64,000 nt of DNA from Malurus cyaneus samueli. Taxonomy: Eukaryota > Chordata > Aves > Passeriformes > Maluridae. Shown piece after piece: positions 1 through 13,270 of this stretch. Both the position numbers and the translations under genes were made by a program. Location: assembly GCA_009741485.1 (NCBI GenBank), contig CM019219.1:3979060-4043059 (forward strand). Reading direction: 5' to 3'. The notes beneath the pieces were generated by a model. The model had not been told where the DNA came from, did not search any database, and saw only the letters and a list, made by a program, of their open reading frames with translations. The stretch's first letter is position 1; every line of letters starts with the position of its first letter.

Positions 1-1265
1 ATTATCAGAGCTGGCCAAAATTCTGTGATTGGGTTTTTGTGCAGTGGTTTTTGGTCAGCAAAAAGCCGAGTGCCCTGCAGAAGGTGGAGTATTTTGACTT
101 TTGCAGGATGGCATGGCCCTATCAGAGTTGTCAGAAGGAAATGAGAAGGAAATTTTGTATTGCAGCTATTTAATGGTAGGCAATGGCACATAGAGTTAAA
201 AAGAGAACAGAGTATTTTGATTTTATCAGAACGGAAGGGTTGGGCTGACTCAGAGTGACATCCAGGTACCACAAAGAATTGCACTTTTCAAATGTTTTAT
301 TTCCAGTTCAGGCTGAAGATGAGGTTTCCTTGAAGGATACACTTTGAAGGATTGAAGATTGAAGATGCTTGGATTGCTCAGGCTTTTTCCTGATGCACCA
401 GCATTTACCTCCCAAAGCCAGAGGTCAGGGACCAGGATCTTTTGGGATGGTTGGTGAGGAGCCTAGCCCCATTTCCCTTGCCCAGGCTGCCTCCCCTGAA
501 ATAATGAATTACTGGGAAAGCTTTTCCCAAGCCTCAGAGGATTTCCAGGCAGGACTAATATTTCTCTGAGCAGCTCATCTCCTCTGCTGTGGCATCATTT
601 GGATTGTATGAGAGGGTGGAGAAAGAAGCCAGCAACTAGGAGCCCTGGTGTCACTGCTGCCTGGGGAGATCTATGGCCCATTCCACTGGAACCAACAGAA
701 GATACAATTTATGTGGGGGAAAAAAAAAAAATTAATGCTCCAAGGACTGTTTTAGAGACATGTGGGGGCAGGTAGCCAAGGTGCAATATTTTGTCTAGAC
801 ACATTTCCCTGGCACAGCTGTAATTTTCTTTTAGGGCTGTTCAGCATCATGCAGGGCTTTCTATTCTCAAAGTTTGTTGGCACAAATTGCCAGCTGAACC
901 CTGCTGCTCTCAATTCACTGAGGGATCTGCAATGGGAATGATGCTTTGGGTGTCCCAAAGAGCAGCTGCATCCAGAGCTGGTGTGACACTGCTGGAGAAA
1001 TTGCAGCTCCATCTTCTCACATGATCCCAGAGTTTCAAGGGTCATGTGCCAAATCCTGAGTGTCAAAAGCACTTGAGAACAGTTTGGCACCACTACGAGA
1101 GCTCCTGGGGAAAATCTGGCCTGCAGTGACTGTGCTGAAGGATTTTCTTTCATGAAAATCATCTTCTTACCAATTTCCTTGAATACACTTAATTTACTTT
1201 TCAATAAGGCTATTTTTAAAAAAGTATTTGCATTTTTCAGGTCACAGATTTGAGAAAAAAAAATG

Positions 1266-1278
1266 NNNNNNNNNNNNN
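1266..1278. other. Assembly gap or masked bases (13 N)
   Basis: Thirteen consecutive Ns sit directly after an A-rich run (about 1256-1263). The run before the gap suggests that sequencing or assembly failed at a homopolymer. Any frame crossing it is unreliable. Confidence 0.97.
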
Positions 1279-1702
1279 TGGGAATTGTAAGTAATAAAAA
1301 TTTGCCTCTATAAATTTTCAATTTTGTATTTTCTCTCTCCTTTAAAACTTCCAAGACTTGCTCCCTGACAGCTGTTATAACAAATGGTGAGGCTTCTTCA
1401 GCTGATGTAATCCAAGACTTCAGCCATGTCAGTGGAGATGCAATATTTATTTATCAGCTGGTCAATGAAATTTGATCTGTTGATTTGTTCTTTAGTGATA
1501 AATAGCCCTTTTATCGTATTTTTTACTAAAAATAGTATATTTATTTCTATGTGTGCACACTGGGTCTGCATGAGGAATTCTGTAGGTGCAGCTTTGTAGG
1601 TTTTTAAATCAGGAGGCTAATTCCCTATAAATGCTTAGTAATCATGTAATAGAAGTAATCATGACAGGGTTCTGAAAGAGTCAATAAAAACATTACTAAC
1701 CA

Positions 1703-1737
1703 GGTAAAAATGGTAAAATGGTAAAAAAGGAAAAATG
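1703..1737. repeat. Short degenerate tandem repeat, GGTAAAAT-like
   Basis: Three to four adjacent copies of GGTAAAA followed by T or A are visible, with a final decayed copy. It is a simple A-rich array with no sign of function. Confidence 0.6.
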
Positions 1738-2918
1738 TTATTATTGTGAGTTAAAACAGTGGGGTTTTTTTCCCCCCCTTTAGTATTTGGCAGTGTTTTT
1801 CTTGCTCCTCATTTGACTTTTTGCTTCATTGTTCACAAACTCTCTGGATCCTCATCTGGCTTGGTATCTGGGAAACAGCAGTTAATGCTCAGGATGGTTC
1901 CAGCAAGCCTTAAAATCACCCCAGAATTTCATGGCTGGCCTCTCCTAGCCCTAAACATGAAGGATGTCCTTTGGACACAGCCTGGACTCTCATAACCCCG
2001 TTGGCTTCTCTTTCCCTCATCGTGCGTGCTGAGCTCCCTCTATTCTCGGTGTCGCAATAAAAAAGGAGCAGAATCCACTGTGGTTTTTCCTGGGCTTTGT
2101 TTCACTGGCTGCAGGCAGATGAGGAGGGGAGAGGCAGCAGCCCCTCGTTTTTCCTGATGCCATATTCCTCCTCTGTGTCTGAACCTCCAGACCCTCCTGC
2201 CCTCGTCGTGGCTCCCACCCGATCAGGAGTTTAAAAAACACATCCTCCAACACCCAAACTTTGTCAAAATTTCTTTGTAACTCCACTGGACAGCCATTGC
2301 CCCATTAATCAGCTCCCTCTGTTTGACAGGCAGCAGATTTATGGCTCGGGGTTGATGAAACCAAAAGGCAATTAAACACAATCAATCAGTGGGGCTGAAG
2401 GTTCCAGATCCCGCTCGTGAAATCCTTTTCGGACGTCACCGGAGCTGAGGCTTCGAGAAGCCTGGGGTGAAAACAAAGACAAGATGGTTGTTTTTCCAGG
2501 CTGTTTTCAGCCTCTCAAAATGCATCTCCAAATGTCTAAAAGGATAAAAAAAAAAAAATTTAAAAGGGCAAGGAGGAGATAAGCTTGTAGGGGGTTTATT
2601 TTCAGTCCTGGGGTAGAAGTGGGGGTTAAAGGAGCATCTGATGATGAAATGGTGGGTCACCAAATCTGAGTGGTTTTTGCAGGCTCAGGGTTTTCTTTGG
2701 CTCTGAGAGGTTCAGCAGACATGAACAGTGTGTTCCTTTTTGGGGGGAACATTCCAACTTCATTAATTAAGGGCAAAGATGGGATACAGACCGGGTAGAG
2801 CTTTCTGCTGGATCTGTAAAACCTTGAGCAGCTCTGGGGCTCTGGATTTCCACAGTGTTGCTGTGTGCAGCCTGACTTCCAGGACACCTTCATCAACCAG
2901 AAACAGCTTAATTCCATG

Positions 2919-2967
2919 TATTTATTTATTTATTTATTCATTCATTTATTTATTCATTTATTTATTT
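2919..2967. repeat. (TTTA/TTCA)n tetranucleotide microsatellite
   Basis: About twelve 4-bp units of TTTA run without break, interrupted by three TTCA variants. The mixture of two units suggests an older array with point changes. Length variation between individuals is likely but cannot be seen from one sequence. Confidence 0.95.
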
Positions 2968-5376
2968 GGTATTTGTAGCAATCCTTTTTCCTCAAAGCGG
3001 CTGTGATTCACAGGTAAGGAAACAAAAAAAAAAGCAAACTTTTATTCTTCCACACATTTTATGTCTTTTGAGAAGAAATGCTTGGTATTCTTTGAGCTTA
3101 CACGCACTAACAAATGTGAATATTTTTGTTGTGTTTGTTGCCACTACAAACATATAAATTGCTATGTGCTCTTCATATCATATGAAAAGAGAGAGAAATT
3201 AAAGTTTTAGTGCCTGTGCTCGTATACAGTTCACATATTGGGTTGAGTCTCACAAATGAGAAAAGAATATATTGCCAGACACACTTGGCAAGCTGCAATG
3301 TCCCAAAAGCTTCTTTACCTACAGGAAAAAATTGTGACAGTTTTTTGACAATGAAAAAAAAAATAAAGGACTCAACTTCCACAGCAATAAGCGAACTGAA
3401 TTTTAAAAAAGTAAATCTTTGTCTTTTTGCTTTATCTGTGTTAGGACATTTATAAATCCTTTGGTGTTTCCAGCACTTAGTTCTATGTTTGATAGGCAAT
3501 AAAAGCCAGTTCCCATTTTTGTATATTTTTTTTTTCTTGCGAAATTACCTTTATCTGGCCTACTTCTGCTGGGAGGCTTTGGGGAAAGGCCCTGCACCTC
3601 CAAATCCAATTCCTTGGCAGGAAGGTGTTTTTTTGTAAGATTTATCTTCTCTCTGTGAGCTCCTTCTCTGCTTCCCTTTGCAGACCCATCCAGCAGAGCT
3701 TCTCCACCCACAGCACCAGCACCAGGGGAAGAAGCAGCTGATGGAGAAAAAGGTCCTCCCTCATTTGCTTTTTCCCCCAAAAGGGACCCCAATTCTTGTT
3801 AAAGCTCCCCAAGGCACGTGTGCCAGACCCATATCAGTGCTAGCAGCGTGCAGCTCTCGTCCTGATTTTATTTGTTGCCACTTTACCTCCTAAAAATGCA
3901 TCCCACTTTTATTTTAGAGTAGAAAACTCCCCTTACAAGGTCTCTGCAAGATGATCTTCTACAGACAGCTACTGCACTGACCATATAACCTGGACACTGC
4001 ACTCACTCAGCTGGATTTTGGATTTGGTTGAAATTTTCCAATTGTTAATTTTATAATGTGTCCCTCAGGTCCCTCATTAATGGACAGCTCATGGAGGAGG
4101 TCTGGGTTACTGTTTACCACAGCCCTCAATGCTTTGGCATCCCTGGAGTCAAACTGAGCTCTCAGGCCTCTGCTTGCCAAGTTCAATCCTTTTAGCATTT
4201 TTATAATCTCCAAACACACGTTCCTTCATCTCTCGGACTCCATCTCTGCCGTTCAGCGAACATTTGTTGTTTGAAATCAGATCATGATGAAATCGTTTAA
4301 TAGTCGGTCTATGAAAATATTTTGTTTAAAAAACACTCAGAACTTAATTGGAATGAAAATACCAGCAGCTGGGCTGGAGTTTGAAGTCAGAAGTCTGAGA
4401 AGCAGCTGGAACAGCAGGGTTCAGAGAGACACTTCTAATTCTTCCCCTTCCTACAGGAACATTCCAAGGCTGCTCTGTTTTGGCAGGCAATGAAAAGGAC
4501 CCACTCGAGTTCAGCCCTCTCTGACCAATATCATCTGCTGCTGGTACATCTGTCCCTTAGCTTTGCAGATAGAGCACCAAAAAAAATTCCTATTTTTAAT
4601 TCTTTTCCTGTGCTTTTGAAAGGGTTCTGCAAGCTCCATGTACCACCATAACATCCTTCTCATTTACTGACAGATCTGAGCAATGACTTGCTCGAAAGAG
4701 AAATTTAATTTCTTCTCAGATCCCCTAAAGGATGTGGTAAAGAAAGATTTTGGGTGATTTTTTCATTGGATGAGGGCTTACTTCTTCAGTTGTATTGAGT
4801 CTGTGATTTGTGAATTTGCTAGACAGTTTTTGTTGTTTTATTTATTCTTGGTTGGAGGAGTTGTTAAAATTTAAATAGTTGGATGTCTTGGATATGCACA
4901 GTGGTGTCCCTGCTACGAGTTCATTGGCAAAATACTGAGTTTTCAGACCAGGTCTCTGTCCAATTTCCAGATAAAATTCCTTCCATCACAAGAGTTAATT
5001 GATAAGGATGGAATTACTGTCTGGAGTAATTGCCTTCTTGGGGTGGAATTAATCTCCACACATGGCCCAGCAGCTTCTTGTTTGTATCTGAAAAGACTGG
5101 CTCTTCAGTTTGAATATTTTGGTTTAGATAAAGAGGAAAATGAATGGATGAAAAATGTAGTTTTGACATTGAGGCTCTAAGAGGTGCATGCAAAAGACCC
5201 CTAAATTAATGCAAACTTTCTGGAGCTGCCTTTAGATAAATTACTCTCATTGGATGTTTGCTTTCAAATTGCACATGTGACCAGCAGGATATCTGGATGC
5301 CTAAAAACCTTTTTTTTTTTCTTTTTTTTTAAGTTACAGATTCAGTAACACAAACTTGGCACAGAATGCAGTGAGG
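2968..5376. other. No gene recognised; unique sequence
   Basis: There is no recognised repeat or exon. Frames on both strands stay under about 130 codons and have no known domain. A CACGTG E-box lies inside a near-palindrome at about 3813-3824 (GGCACGTGTGCC). A T/C tract at about 5311-5331 followed by AG looks like a splice acceptor, but the sequence after it is only weakly protein-like (see 5377-5715). Confidence 0.55.
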
Positions 5377-5715
5377 ATGTCAGCAACCTCAGAAATCTCA
5401 AAGGATCCAGGGGATGAAGCATCCTCCTCTGCCAGCAGAGCAGAGGAACTCCAGAGAGGACTTTGTGGAGTTCAGAGAGGCATCCAAATTTATTTAGCCA
5501 TGACTACAATCACCACAATATTGACAGGCTTTTTGATATGTGGGTTTTTTTGTTGGTTTTTTTGTAAGTTGGCACACAAACTGAGATCGGGGGACATTAA
5601 TAACGGGGTGCAGTTGCCAAATTCACTGATTAAGGATATAAACCAGACTTCCAGCTTGAAGCTGTTGTCCTTTATTTTATCTCCTGCTGAACAATCCTTT
5701 TTTATCCTTATTTAA
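5377..5715 (+). other. Open reading frame of 112 codons with one hydrophobic stretch; coding status doubtful
   Basis: The first ATG is at 5377; upstream in the same frame there is only a TTG. The product would have a hydrophilic N-terminal part rich in Ser, Glu and Asp (about residues 1-35), then about 23 hydrophobic residues that could span a membrane, then a basic patch (KLAHKLRSGD) and a polar tail. A polypyrimidine tract ending in AG lies about 45 bases upstream. Against a gene, the hydrophobic stretch comes largely from a T-rich run at about 5548-5565, and I recognise no family. A chance frame is the likeliest reading; a small membrane protein or terminal exon is the alternative. Confidence 0.12.
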
Positions 5716-8700
5716 ATAATCCTTATTTAAGGTAATAAAGCCATGAGGATGAGGAGAGGGAGCAAGCATTGTTAATACAGAAGGGGAATTATTATCTCCT
5801 GTTACCTCTCAGTCACTCCTGATCGTGCTGTAAATTATTTATTAGATGATGAAATGTGCTTCATTTACATATTTTGGTTATTCTTCCTCGGCAGTGTTAT
5901 TTCAGTGGCTGTGGGTCACTAATTTTGTGCTTCCTGAATTTCACACAAAACTGATTTTATATCAGCAGGGCACGGCCCAGCTCTGGGTCACCCGTCTGGG
6001 GTCACCTCCACGCTGCTGCAAATGCTGCTCGAGCCAAAAGTGCCCTAAGGAGGAGAAAACAAAGATGAACAAATCACTTCCAACCACTGGCAAATAATTC
6101 TGGAGGGGTTTGGTTTGTTTAATCCCCTTCCAAATTCTGCATTACAAAGATGTTGTCCTTTCTGGACAGCGCTGTGGACAGCAGGAGTGTCTCACTGCTT
6201 TGGCAACAAAAATGTGATGCAGGCTAGACCTGGTGAGTAGTTTGCCAAAATATTCCATGAATATTTGCTTTGCTTTTGAAGTGAATTCACTTTGGCCTTT
6301 TTCCTCCTCCTCTGGTCCTCCCACACCAAGAGCATCGCAGTTCTGCCATCTCTGACCACGTAGAAAAGAAATCTTTAAAAGAATTTGTGTCAGCAGAAAT
6401 TCAGTTCTGTCTTTGTCACTTTTCTGTTGGAGATACTTGCCCAACACTTCACAAAAAAAAAGGAGAAAAATGTGATTGCAGCATTTCTGCCTGATCACAA
6501 CAGTGAGAGCAAGGTAGGGACTAAAACTGCAGTTTTGCCTCGTAAGCAGAGCAGGAGATGAATTTTGGGGGGAAAGAAGAAAAGCAGAGAAAATCCTTTG
6601 TTCCTGCCCTTTGCTGAAGAGTGCATTTCATCCCCAGAGTGGTCACACCAATTCTGAAATCCATGGGAGATGCCAGGTGATGGTTTGGGAGTGCAAAAGG
6701 ACAGCTGGGGCTCTGCTGCAGGATTTTTGCTGCGGTTTCTGGTGAAAGTTTTTGCTGTTTCTGGTGATGTTTTGTGTGCCTGAGTGCAGGCTGTGCTCAG
6801 GGTTTGTACCTAGGTTGTCTCACACGGGGGAAATGTGGGGATTGGTCTGAGGGAAAAGGACAAAACAACCTGGTAGCAGTGGCTGGAAAATATATCTGGG
6901 GAGAGAAGAGTGTTTCAGTGTCAGAGAAACAGCTTCAGCACAGAACTCAGTGAAAAGTTCATGAAAAAGGGGAAATAAATACAAGAAAATTATTCCTGCT
7001 GATGTTTCATGAAGGAGAGCACCCAAACGTCGTAATCTGTTCATGGAGTCTCTGCATTGAAGGGAGTTAAACCTGTCAAATTCTTTATTATCTCAAATAT
7101 TCACCTGAGCAATCAAGTTGCTCATTCAACTCCTAAAAAAGCACAAAACCTGACAGATAAACATAACTTTCTGGAACATTTGATGGTCCTAAGGCAGAAA
7201 GCTGAGATTCCCGATTGCAGCCTGGTAAATGTGTTTTCCTTTACCCTTCTGGAGAAGCCAGAATCCTGGATTGCTAGATTAGCTTTACCTTTCTGACAGG
7301 AGTGATTTAAACCCAAATATTTTATCACACATATCCCAGAGCTCAGCACAAGCCCTCGATTGTGCTCTGCTGAAATTCATGTGAATGCCATCATTGTATT
7401 GATCAGTTGACTGTCACTGCAGATGTTGGAGGGTTATGGATTCTTTCCTGAGATCATATTAAATCTTAAATTGAGTTTCTGAATTACCAAAGTAAATGAA
7501 TAAAAGAGTATAAATGGATAACCAAGGAAGTTGCATCAGTTTACACAGCCTGAGGTTGTGAGCTGTGCTTTATTTTGTGCCAACTCTGTGTTCCTACGTC
7601 GTTAAGCTGTTCTTGTGGTGTCTGGTTGTGGCATTTGATTACAAAATAATTTTGTCATAAAAAAAAGAAGCTGTCTCCTAATATAAATCCATGTTTAGTG
7701 TCCAGGATTTTCACGTGCTGTGCGGATATCCAGGAAGAAGCAAACCTTTTCTCCACGATCCTGAACATGCTCTTGAGCATAATGGGTTTGAAAATCTGCT
7801 CTAACCTTTTGCTGTTGGCACACAGCTTGTGCCTGACCTCCTGACCTCACAGCTGTATTCAGGGAATTGTACACCTCAATGATTTCTTTTTATGCAAACC
7901 TGTGTTTAGTTAATTTTAAAAATAATTATTCTGAGTTTTCGTAGGAATGAGAGTCAGAGGCACAACCTACAAGAGACAGCCACTAAAAGCACCATGTTTA
8001 AAAACCTTATTTTTGCCAGGATATAAATGTTATTTGTGACTGCCTCTCCTTATCCCTGTGAGTATGGATAAATGGATAAATAATGCCACTTTTAACTACA
8101 GTACTGCTGCTGCTGTTCTGTGAGAGCAATACCCCATGAAACAGAGCTTGAGAGGGTTTTTATCCAGTGACATTCAGTCTCAAATGCTGAAAGTGGAGGA
8201 TGAACTGTCCTGAAACACAAGGAGCTGTTTTATGCTGCAGTGAGCAATCAAAACAGCTCCTTTTGCAATGAGAGGGGTGAAATCCCAAATCACTGGAAGG
8301 GCTCTTTGGGAATCCTGCTCTGCAATCACAGATCCGGACAGTGGCTGCAGCCACATCTTTGCTTTCAGTTTTATAAGGTTTATGACTTCACCAATACAAT
8401 TTCTAGCAGACCATTGCAAAATGCTGTGCTGGTGCAAATGGTGGGCGGTGAAAGGTGATGTTGGGATGGTCATGTGGAGGATGTGAAAGTATAAAACTTT
8501 AAAAATGGGTTTATTTTTGGAGGTAGGCTGATGTTGTTAGATCCTGATTGGCAGAATCATCTACAAATGGAAATGTGATTATTTCAGAACATCAGATAGA
8601 AGGGTGTGGGTGTGCCTAGGGAAACAAAAATGTAACTGTGGTACTGCTGGTGGACACCTGCAAATAGATGCACTTGTTTTGGAATTTCATGTCATGACAG

Positions 8701-10949
8701 AACTTCTAACAAGAAGCTTCAAACATTGGAAAGCAGAGGAATTTTCTGAGTTTTCCTTTTACCTCTATCTCAATTGCTTTGTGTGCTACATTACTTTAAA
8801 TAAAGCAGGACAGATCTGTGTTCTCAATATCACCCTCCTCATTCCTTTTTGATTTAAAGGATGGAAGTTGCTGTTTCTCTTTCTCTCTCCTGGACATGCA
8901 TCTGGACCTTGGCTCTGGGTCTATCCCACTCAGAGCAGAGCCCTTGCTCTCCAGCATCTCAGTGAGTGCCGTGCAAGGTGTGCTCTGTGATTTTCCAGTT
9001 ATCAGAGTGTCCACAGGTTATTTTAGAGGGAAAATAATTAAAAAAAAAACAAAACAACCCAAACCCAGCATCCCTATTCATCTTCAACACAGCCATATGC
9101 CTGATGTGTCACTTCATACAGCACCGAGTAAAACGAGCCTGTACAAATGGTATGGGCACAAAAATCAGCATTACATGGCCGATAAATCATGCAAGGAATT
9201 TGGTATCTGTGTACTTAATCTAAATTTGTTAACACTGGCAAGATAAAGGTCATTTGGACTCCGTGCTGACTCTTGAAACTGGGACGCTGTTCAGAAATTT
9301 GAGGTTTCTCCATCCAGCTGTGTGCATGTGCCTTGTTATCTAATACTTTAATTGCTAGCAAAACACTGGGTAGTGGAGAATATGCTGGTCTGTGTCAATA
9401 TTTAAGCAGGACTTTACTTATGGCTGAAGTTTATTCACCTTGGAGAGAGAATTTTTTTTTTTGCCTCACTCGAATAACTGGGCAAAGGAAAAAAAGCAGG
9501 GTTTCAACTTGCTCTTTTTATATATACATATTTTTTATATTTTTTTTTCCTCTGGGTATTTCAGGAGCTGTTGAGACCTCACGAGTGTTTGGGACCTTTT
9601 TCCTTCCCCCTTCCAAATGGCTGAGGCAAATTCAGCTCTCTGGCTCCTTTCTGATGAATATTTGCTGAAAATCTTAAAATTCTTCCACAAAGAAGATTAG
9701 GAGCTGCAATTGTCCCTCCTGTCCTTCTTATCCCTCCTTATGTTTTCCAACCAGAATTTTGTTCCACATCCTCTCTCTAATCCAGAGTTTTCAGCCACTC
9801 AAAGCAATTCTTACAAGTCCAATTCCAAAACAATTCCAGAATTTAAATATGTAATTGCTTTATTATAACTTTGATTCTTATTCATTTATACATAGTTTCA
9901 GTAGGAGTGTTTATTGGATGGACACATTTATTTATTTTGTGAAGTCATTACATTAATGGCAAGATGAGGATCTAAATTGTGAAGTATTGAAGGTAAAACT
10001 CACACAATCTGCTCCAACAAGAAAAATTAAGTCTGCAGGTCAATATTGCTAAAACTGAATATATAAAATCGCTTATCTGTCCTTCCTATTGCTAATATTT
10101 GGTTAAGTGCTAGAACAGTTAAAATCTGAGATTTTTTAAAATTAAAATTCTGGGGTTTGGACCTTTAGAGTTTATGTTTACAAAACTTTTTTTCTATTGA
10201 AGCCTGAAGTTCTCATAGGATCACTCTAAATGCTAATGCTTCAAGAAAAAATACCAAATACTATTTAGAATTAGGAGTACAGGAAGTCTTCCAAAAGGAC
10301 AAAATGAGAAAGATTTCCTGATGTGAAAGAACCAAATTATTTATGTCAAAGAAAGCCCAAAACCCAAACATATTTAAATGCTGAGCTTTACAGAGGTGTA
10401 TTTTCTTTAGGATTTCCAGCTAAGAATGACAGATCCAACATCCTTTATCATGTCAGTGATTTTTGGCTTTCTAGGAGAGCTTGGAGTTGTGGTGGCAAGA
10501 AAGTCTTGCTAGATTGCCATGATGAATGTTTGGGCACAAACCACTTTTTGTAGTAAGGAAAAAGTGGTTTCCTCCTACTCCCAGAGCTTTCCTTCCTGTG
10601 CTCTCAGTGGTACCTTGCTTCTCAAAGTCAGGTTTTGTTTCAGCCCAGCAGACTTTTGAAACACAGGTTATTAGAAATGTTGTTCCTTCTGTTGCAGTAA
10701 ATGCATGCCATTTCAGGTTTCCTAAGCCATTAATTTAAAATATGCATTTTTGGGTCTTTTCCCCACTTTTGGGGTATTGGTACGCTGTAAAGAGCCATAT
10801 ATTACACCATGCCAGTTCTCAATCATTCTTGTGACAATATTATCCCTGTAACGTGGCCAAAGCTGGGTCTGTGTGGATTATCTGATGTTTAATTATCTGA
10901 ATTATGAGATATAAAATGTCATATGAGCAAGCATAAGGCTTGGAACCAA
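5716..10949. other. No gene recognised; unique sequence
   Basis: Nothing with a recognisable domain or RNA fold is seen on either strand. Frames are at most about 140 codons. Short simple patches occur, such as a doubled GGATAAAT at about 8065-8080 and an A-rich run with AAAACAAAACAACCC at about 9041-9060. The latter resembles the A-rich edge of an old retroposon, but no body is visible beside it. Confidence 0.55.
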
Positions 10950-10998
10950 ATTATTTGACATTATTCGACTTATTATTTGAATTATTTGACTTATTAAT
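10950..10998. repeat. Degenerate tandem repeat of ATTATTTGACTT
   Basis: Four to five adjacent units of about 9-13 bp share the core ATTATTTGA, with CTT, ATT or nothing between cores. It is AT-rich and decayed. Confidence 0.75.
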
Positions 10999-13183
10999 TG
11001 TTTTTGTATAATCCCCTGATTTCCTCTTCTTCATGGTTTGCATTTGTGAAATATCACTTAAAAAAAAATCACAACAGGTGATTGATGTTTCTATGCTGGT
11101 TTGGATTAAAATTACACATGTAAATGGAAGAGTCCATTTGTGAGCTTCCATTTTTTCCATATTTCATTTGAATCCAGGGCAGCACAATTGCTCTGGACCA
11201 CATGACTGTTAATTTTTCATATCCTTAGCCTGCTAATATATATGATTTTTAAAAAAATCAGTGGCCAGTGAATGACTTTCATGGCTTTTATGTGATTTCT
11301 TGTACCTGGTGTAACTCATGGATCCAGAGTCCCCAAAACTCTGTAGGTATTATTAGGCTAATGATGCCTCAGGGGAAGCATTTTTGCAGCAATTTTAGAA
11401 AGCTCTTCACCTGTCATTATTGGATTTGTTGTTGTCACTGGGAAAATGCTGCATCACGAGCGGTGCCAGCACTGACTTGGGGACAGCTCTGACAGAATTC
11501 TCTCCAGGGGCTAATTCTGGTGTATTCTCACCTAAAACAGCCAGCAGATCCTTTAATTCAGCAATTCTAGCACTGCCCAAACTTTTATACTATGTGGTGA
11601 ACTTTCTTTTAGGGCAAATAGCCCTGGAGCCAAATTACCCCGAATTCCTGTGGTGTTTTAACAGCAATTATTCAGCTGATGGCAAATTATTCTCCTACTT
11701 CATAGTAAACTTCAGCTCTGAGAACTTCTCTGATATTTTCTTCTTCCTTTAAAAAAAAATAAAATTGAATGCAGCCTTCATAGTTCTTTTCTAAACCACT
11801 GCTCTTAATCTCTGTTCCAAGCTGCTCTTAGGTAGTACATTCTTGATAACAGGATTTAAAACAAATGGTTTCACTTGCAGGGACTATCACTTAGAGCTAA
11901 AATCATTCCAAACTCCGTGTTGCTTCGAGACTTTAATCAGCCACCTTTTGCAGTTAATTGCTGTTTTGGCAGGCTGGAGAAAGGAAATGGAGATTTTTAA
12001 CAATTTCATATCGACACAAACCAAAAAGAATTTGATGAGACAAAGAAAAGGTCTTTTTCCTCACTCTGAGATGCTCTGCTTGCCAAGTGCCAGAAGCTTT
12101 TTGCTGACCTCAGAAGCGGGAGAGGATTTTTTTTTTGAGAAAAGCTTGTTGGACTCCTTTATAATGAAAGATTTTCTGCAAAGCAGGTGAGTTCCATTTG
12201 GAGCATGACCTGCCTGGAATATCCTGGGTGAGATGTGAACAAGGTTGGGAGGCCTTGAGGAGCTCTGACATGTGCTGAAAAATAACAAATCTGGGTAAAT
12301 TTACCTTTCTGTCCATATCAGATGTGCACCACAGCATTTCTGACCAACACCACAAACTCAGAATTATCAGGCAGCTCTGTCCTCCCCAATTCACCCAGAA
12401 AAAAAGCAATGGCATAGCTGAGAGCCAAGCAAGTGGCTGCTTGCCATTAATATCCACTTCACCTTAAGCTCAGTGGAGCCCTGGAAACCTCAGAAGCTGC
12501 AATTCCAGTCGCTCATAATGCTCTCTTTGTTTTGTGTTTGGCTTATCTTGGGGCACAATGGAATCTGAAGGAAGCACTCCCACTCCCTGATGTTTTCCTT
12601 GGAGCCGCCGATGTGCGAGCGGCGTTTTTGGGGCACGAGTGGATGGAAGGAGTGGGGAAACGGTGCTGGGATGCAGGAAATCCTGCTTGGCTTTCCAGGC
12701 TGCAGATCTGGGCTTAAAAAATGGATTTTTGGCGCTTCCTGGTTGAAAATCACGCAGCCCCAGTCAAAAAGCTCCAGCAGTTGCAGTGATGGATGGGTTT
12801 GCAGCGCTGGTACACCTTGTGCTCTGAGTGCACCCAGCCCTTGGAAAGTTCAGCAGCTGAGCTGAAACCAACCATTGTTCAAATACTTCTGCAGTGAGAC
12901 AATCTTGTTTATTTTAGTGGTTTCCCTTCCTTAGAGGCTGGCAGTGTTTTCCCTGCTCACATTGTTTCTCTCTCCTCAGCATTTCCAAAAGTGACAGTGT
13001 CCCTGGACCCTCACATACCTAATTCTGAGCTCTTTGCAAATAATTTGATTTTTAAAAAAATAATAAGTGTATTTTACAAGTCCTAGGTTTTATTTTATCT
13101 CATGATGAATCTATCAATGTGGAAAGTTTGACTTTACACGTGTCTGGCTTGGGGGGCTACCTGAATAGTCCAGATCTAGTGTG
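10999..13183. other. No gene recognised; unique sequence
   Basis: No exon, RNA gene or named repeat is seen. Overlapping frames of about 60-115 codons on both strands near 11.4-12.9 kb have no family resemblance and lack consistent splice sites. Confidence 0.55.
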
Positions 13184-13270
13184 TTATATATAATTTATAT
13201 TTATATATATATATATTTATGTATTTATATATTTATATACTATATATTATATATTATATATATTATATAT
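13184..13270. repeat. (TA)n / TATTTA AT-rich microsatellite
   Basis: About 87 bases consist almost entirely of A and T in alternating TA and TATTTA or TATATTA words, with a single G and a single C. Such arrays are self-complementary and prone to slippage and assembly error. Confidence 0.93.

Larger units (their letters stand above)
1..2918. other. No gene recognised; unique AT-leaning sequence
   Basis: I see no exon, RNA gene or named repeat here. The longest open frame (minus strand, about 752-1354) runs through the block of Ns, so its length means nothing. Two small degenerate tandem patches are visible: a TTGAAGGAT-like repeat at about 329-366 and a GGTAAAAT-like repeat at 1703-1737. The stretch at 2000-2290 is richer in G and C than its surroundings but shows no splice-site or promoter pattern I can defend. 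Confidence 0.6.

Noticed and set aside
752..1354. 200-codon minus-strand frame
   Set aside because: It crosses the 13-N gap, so the frame and length are arbitrary. The sequence shows no domain.
4007..4219. 70-codon minus frame with a protein-like composition
   Set aside because: The translation looks plausible but matches no family I know, has no clear exon borders, and is within chance length.
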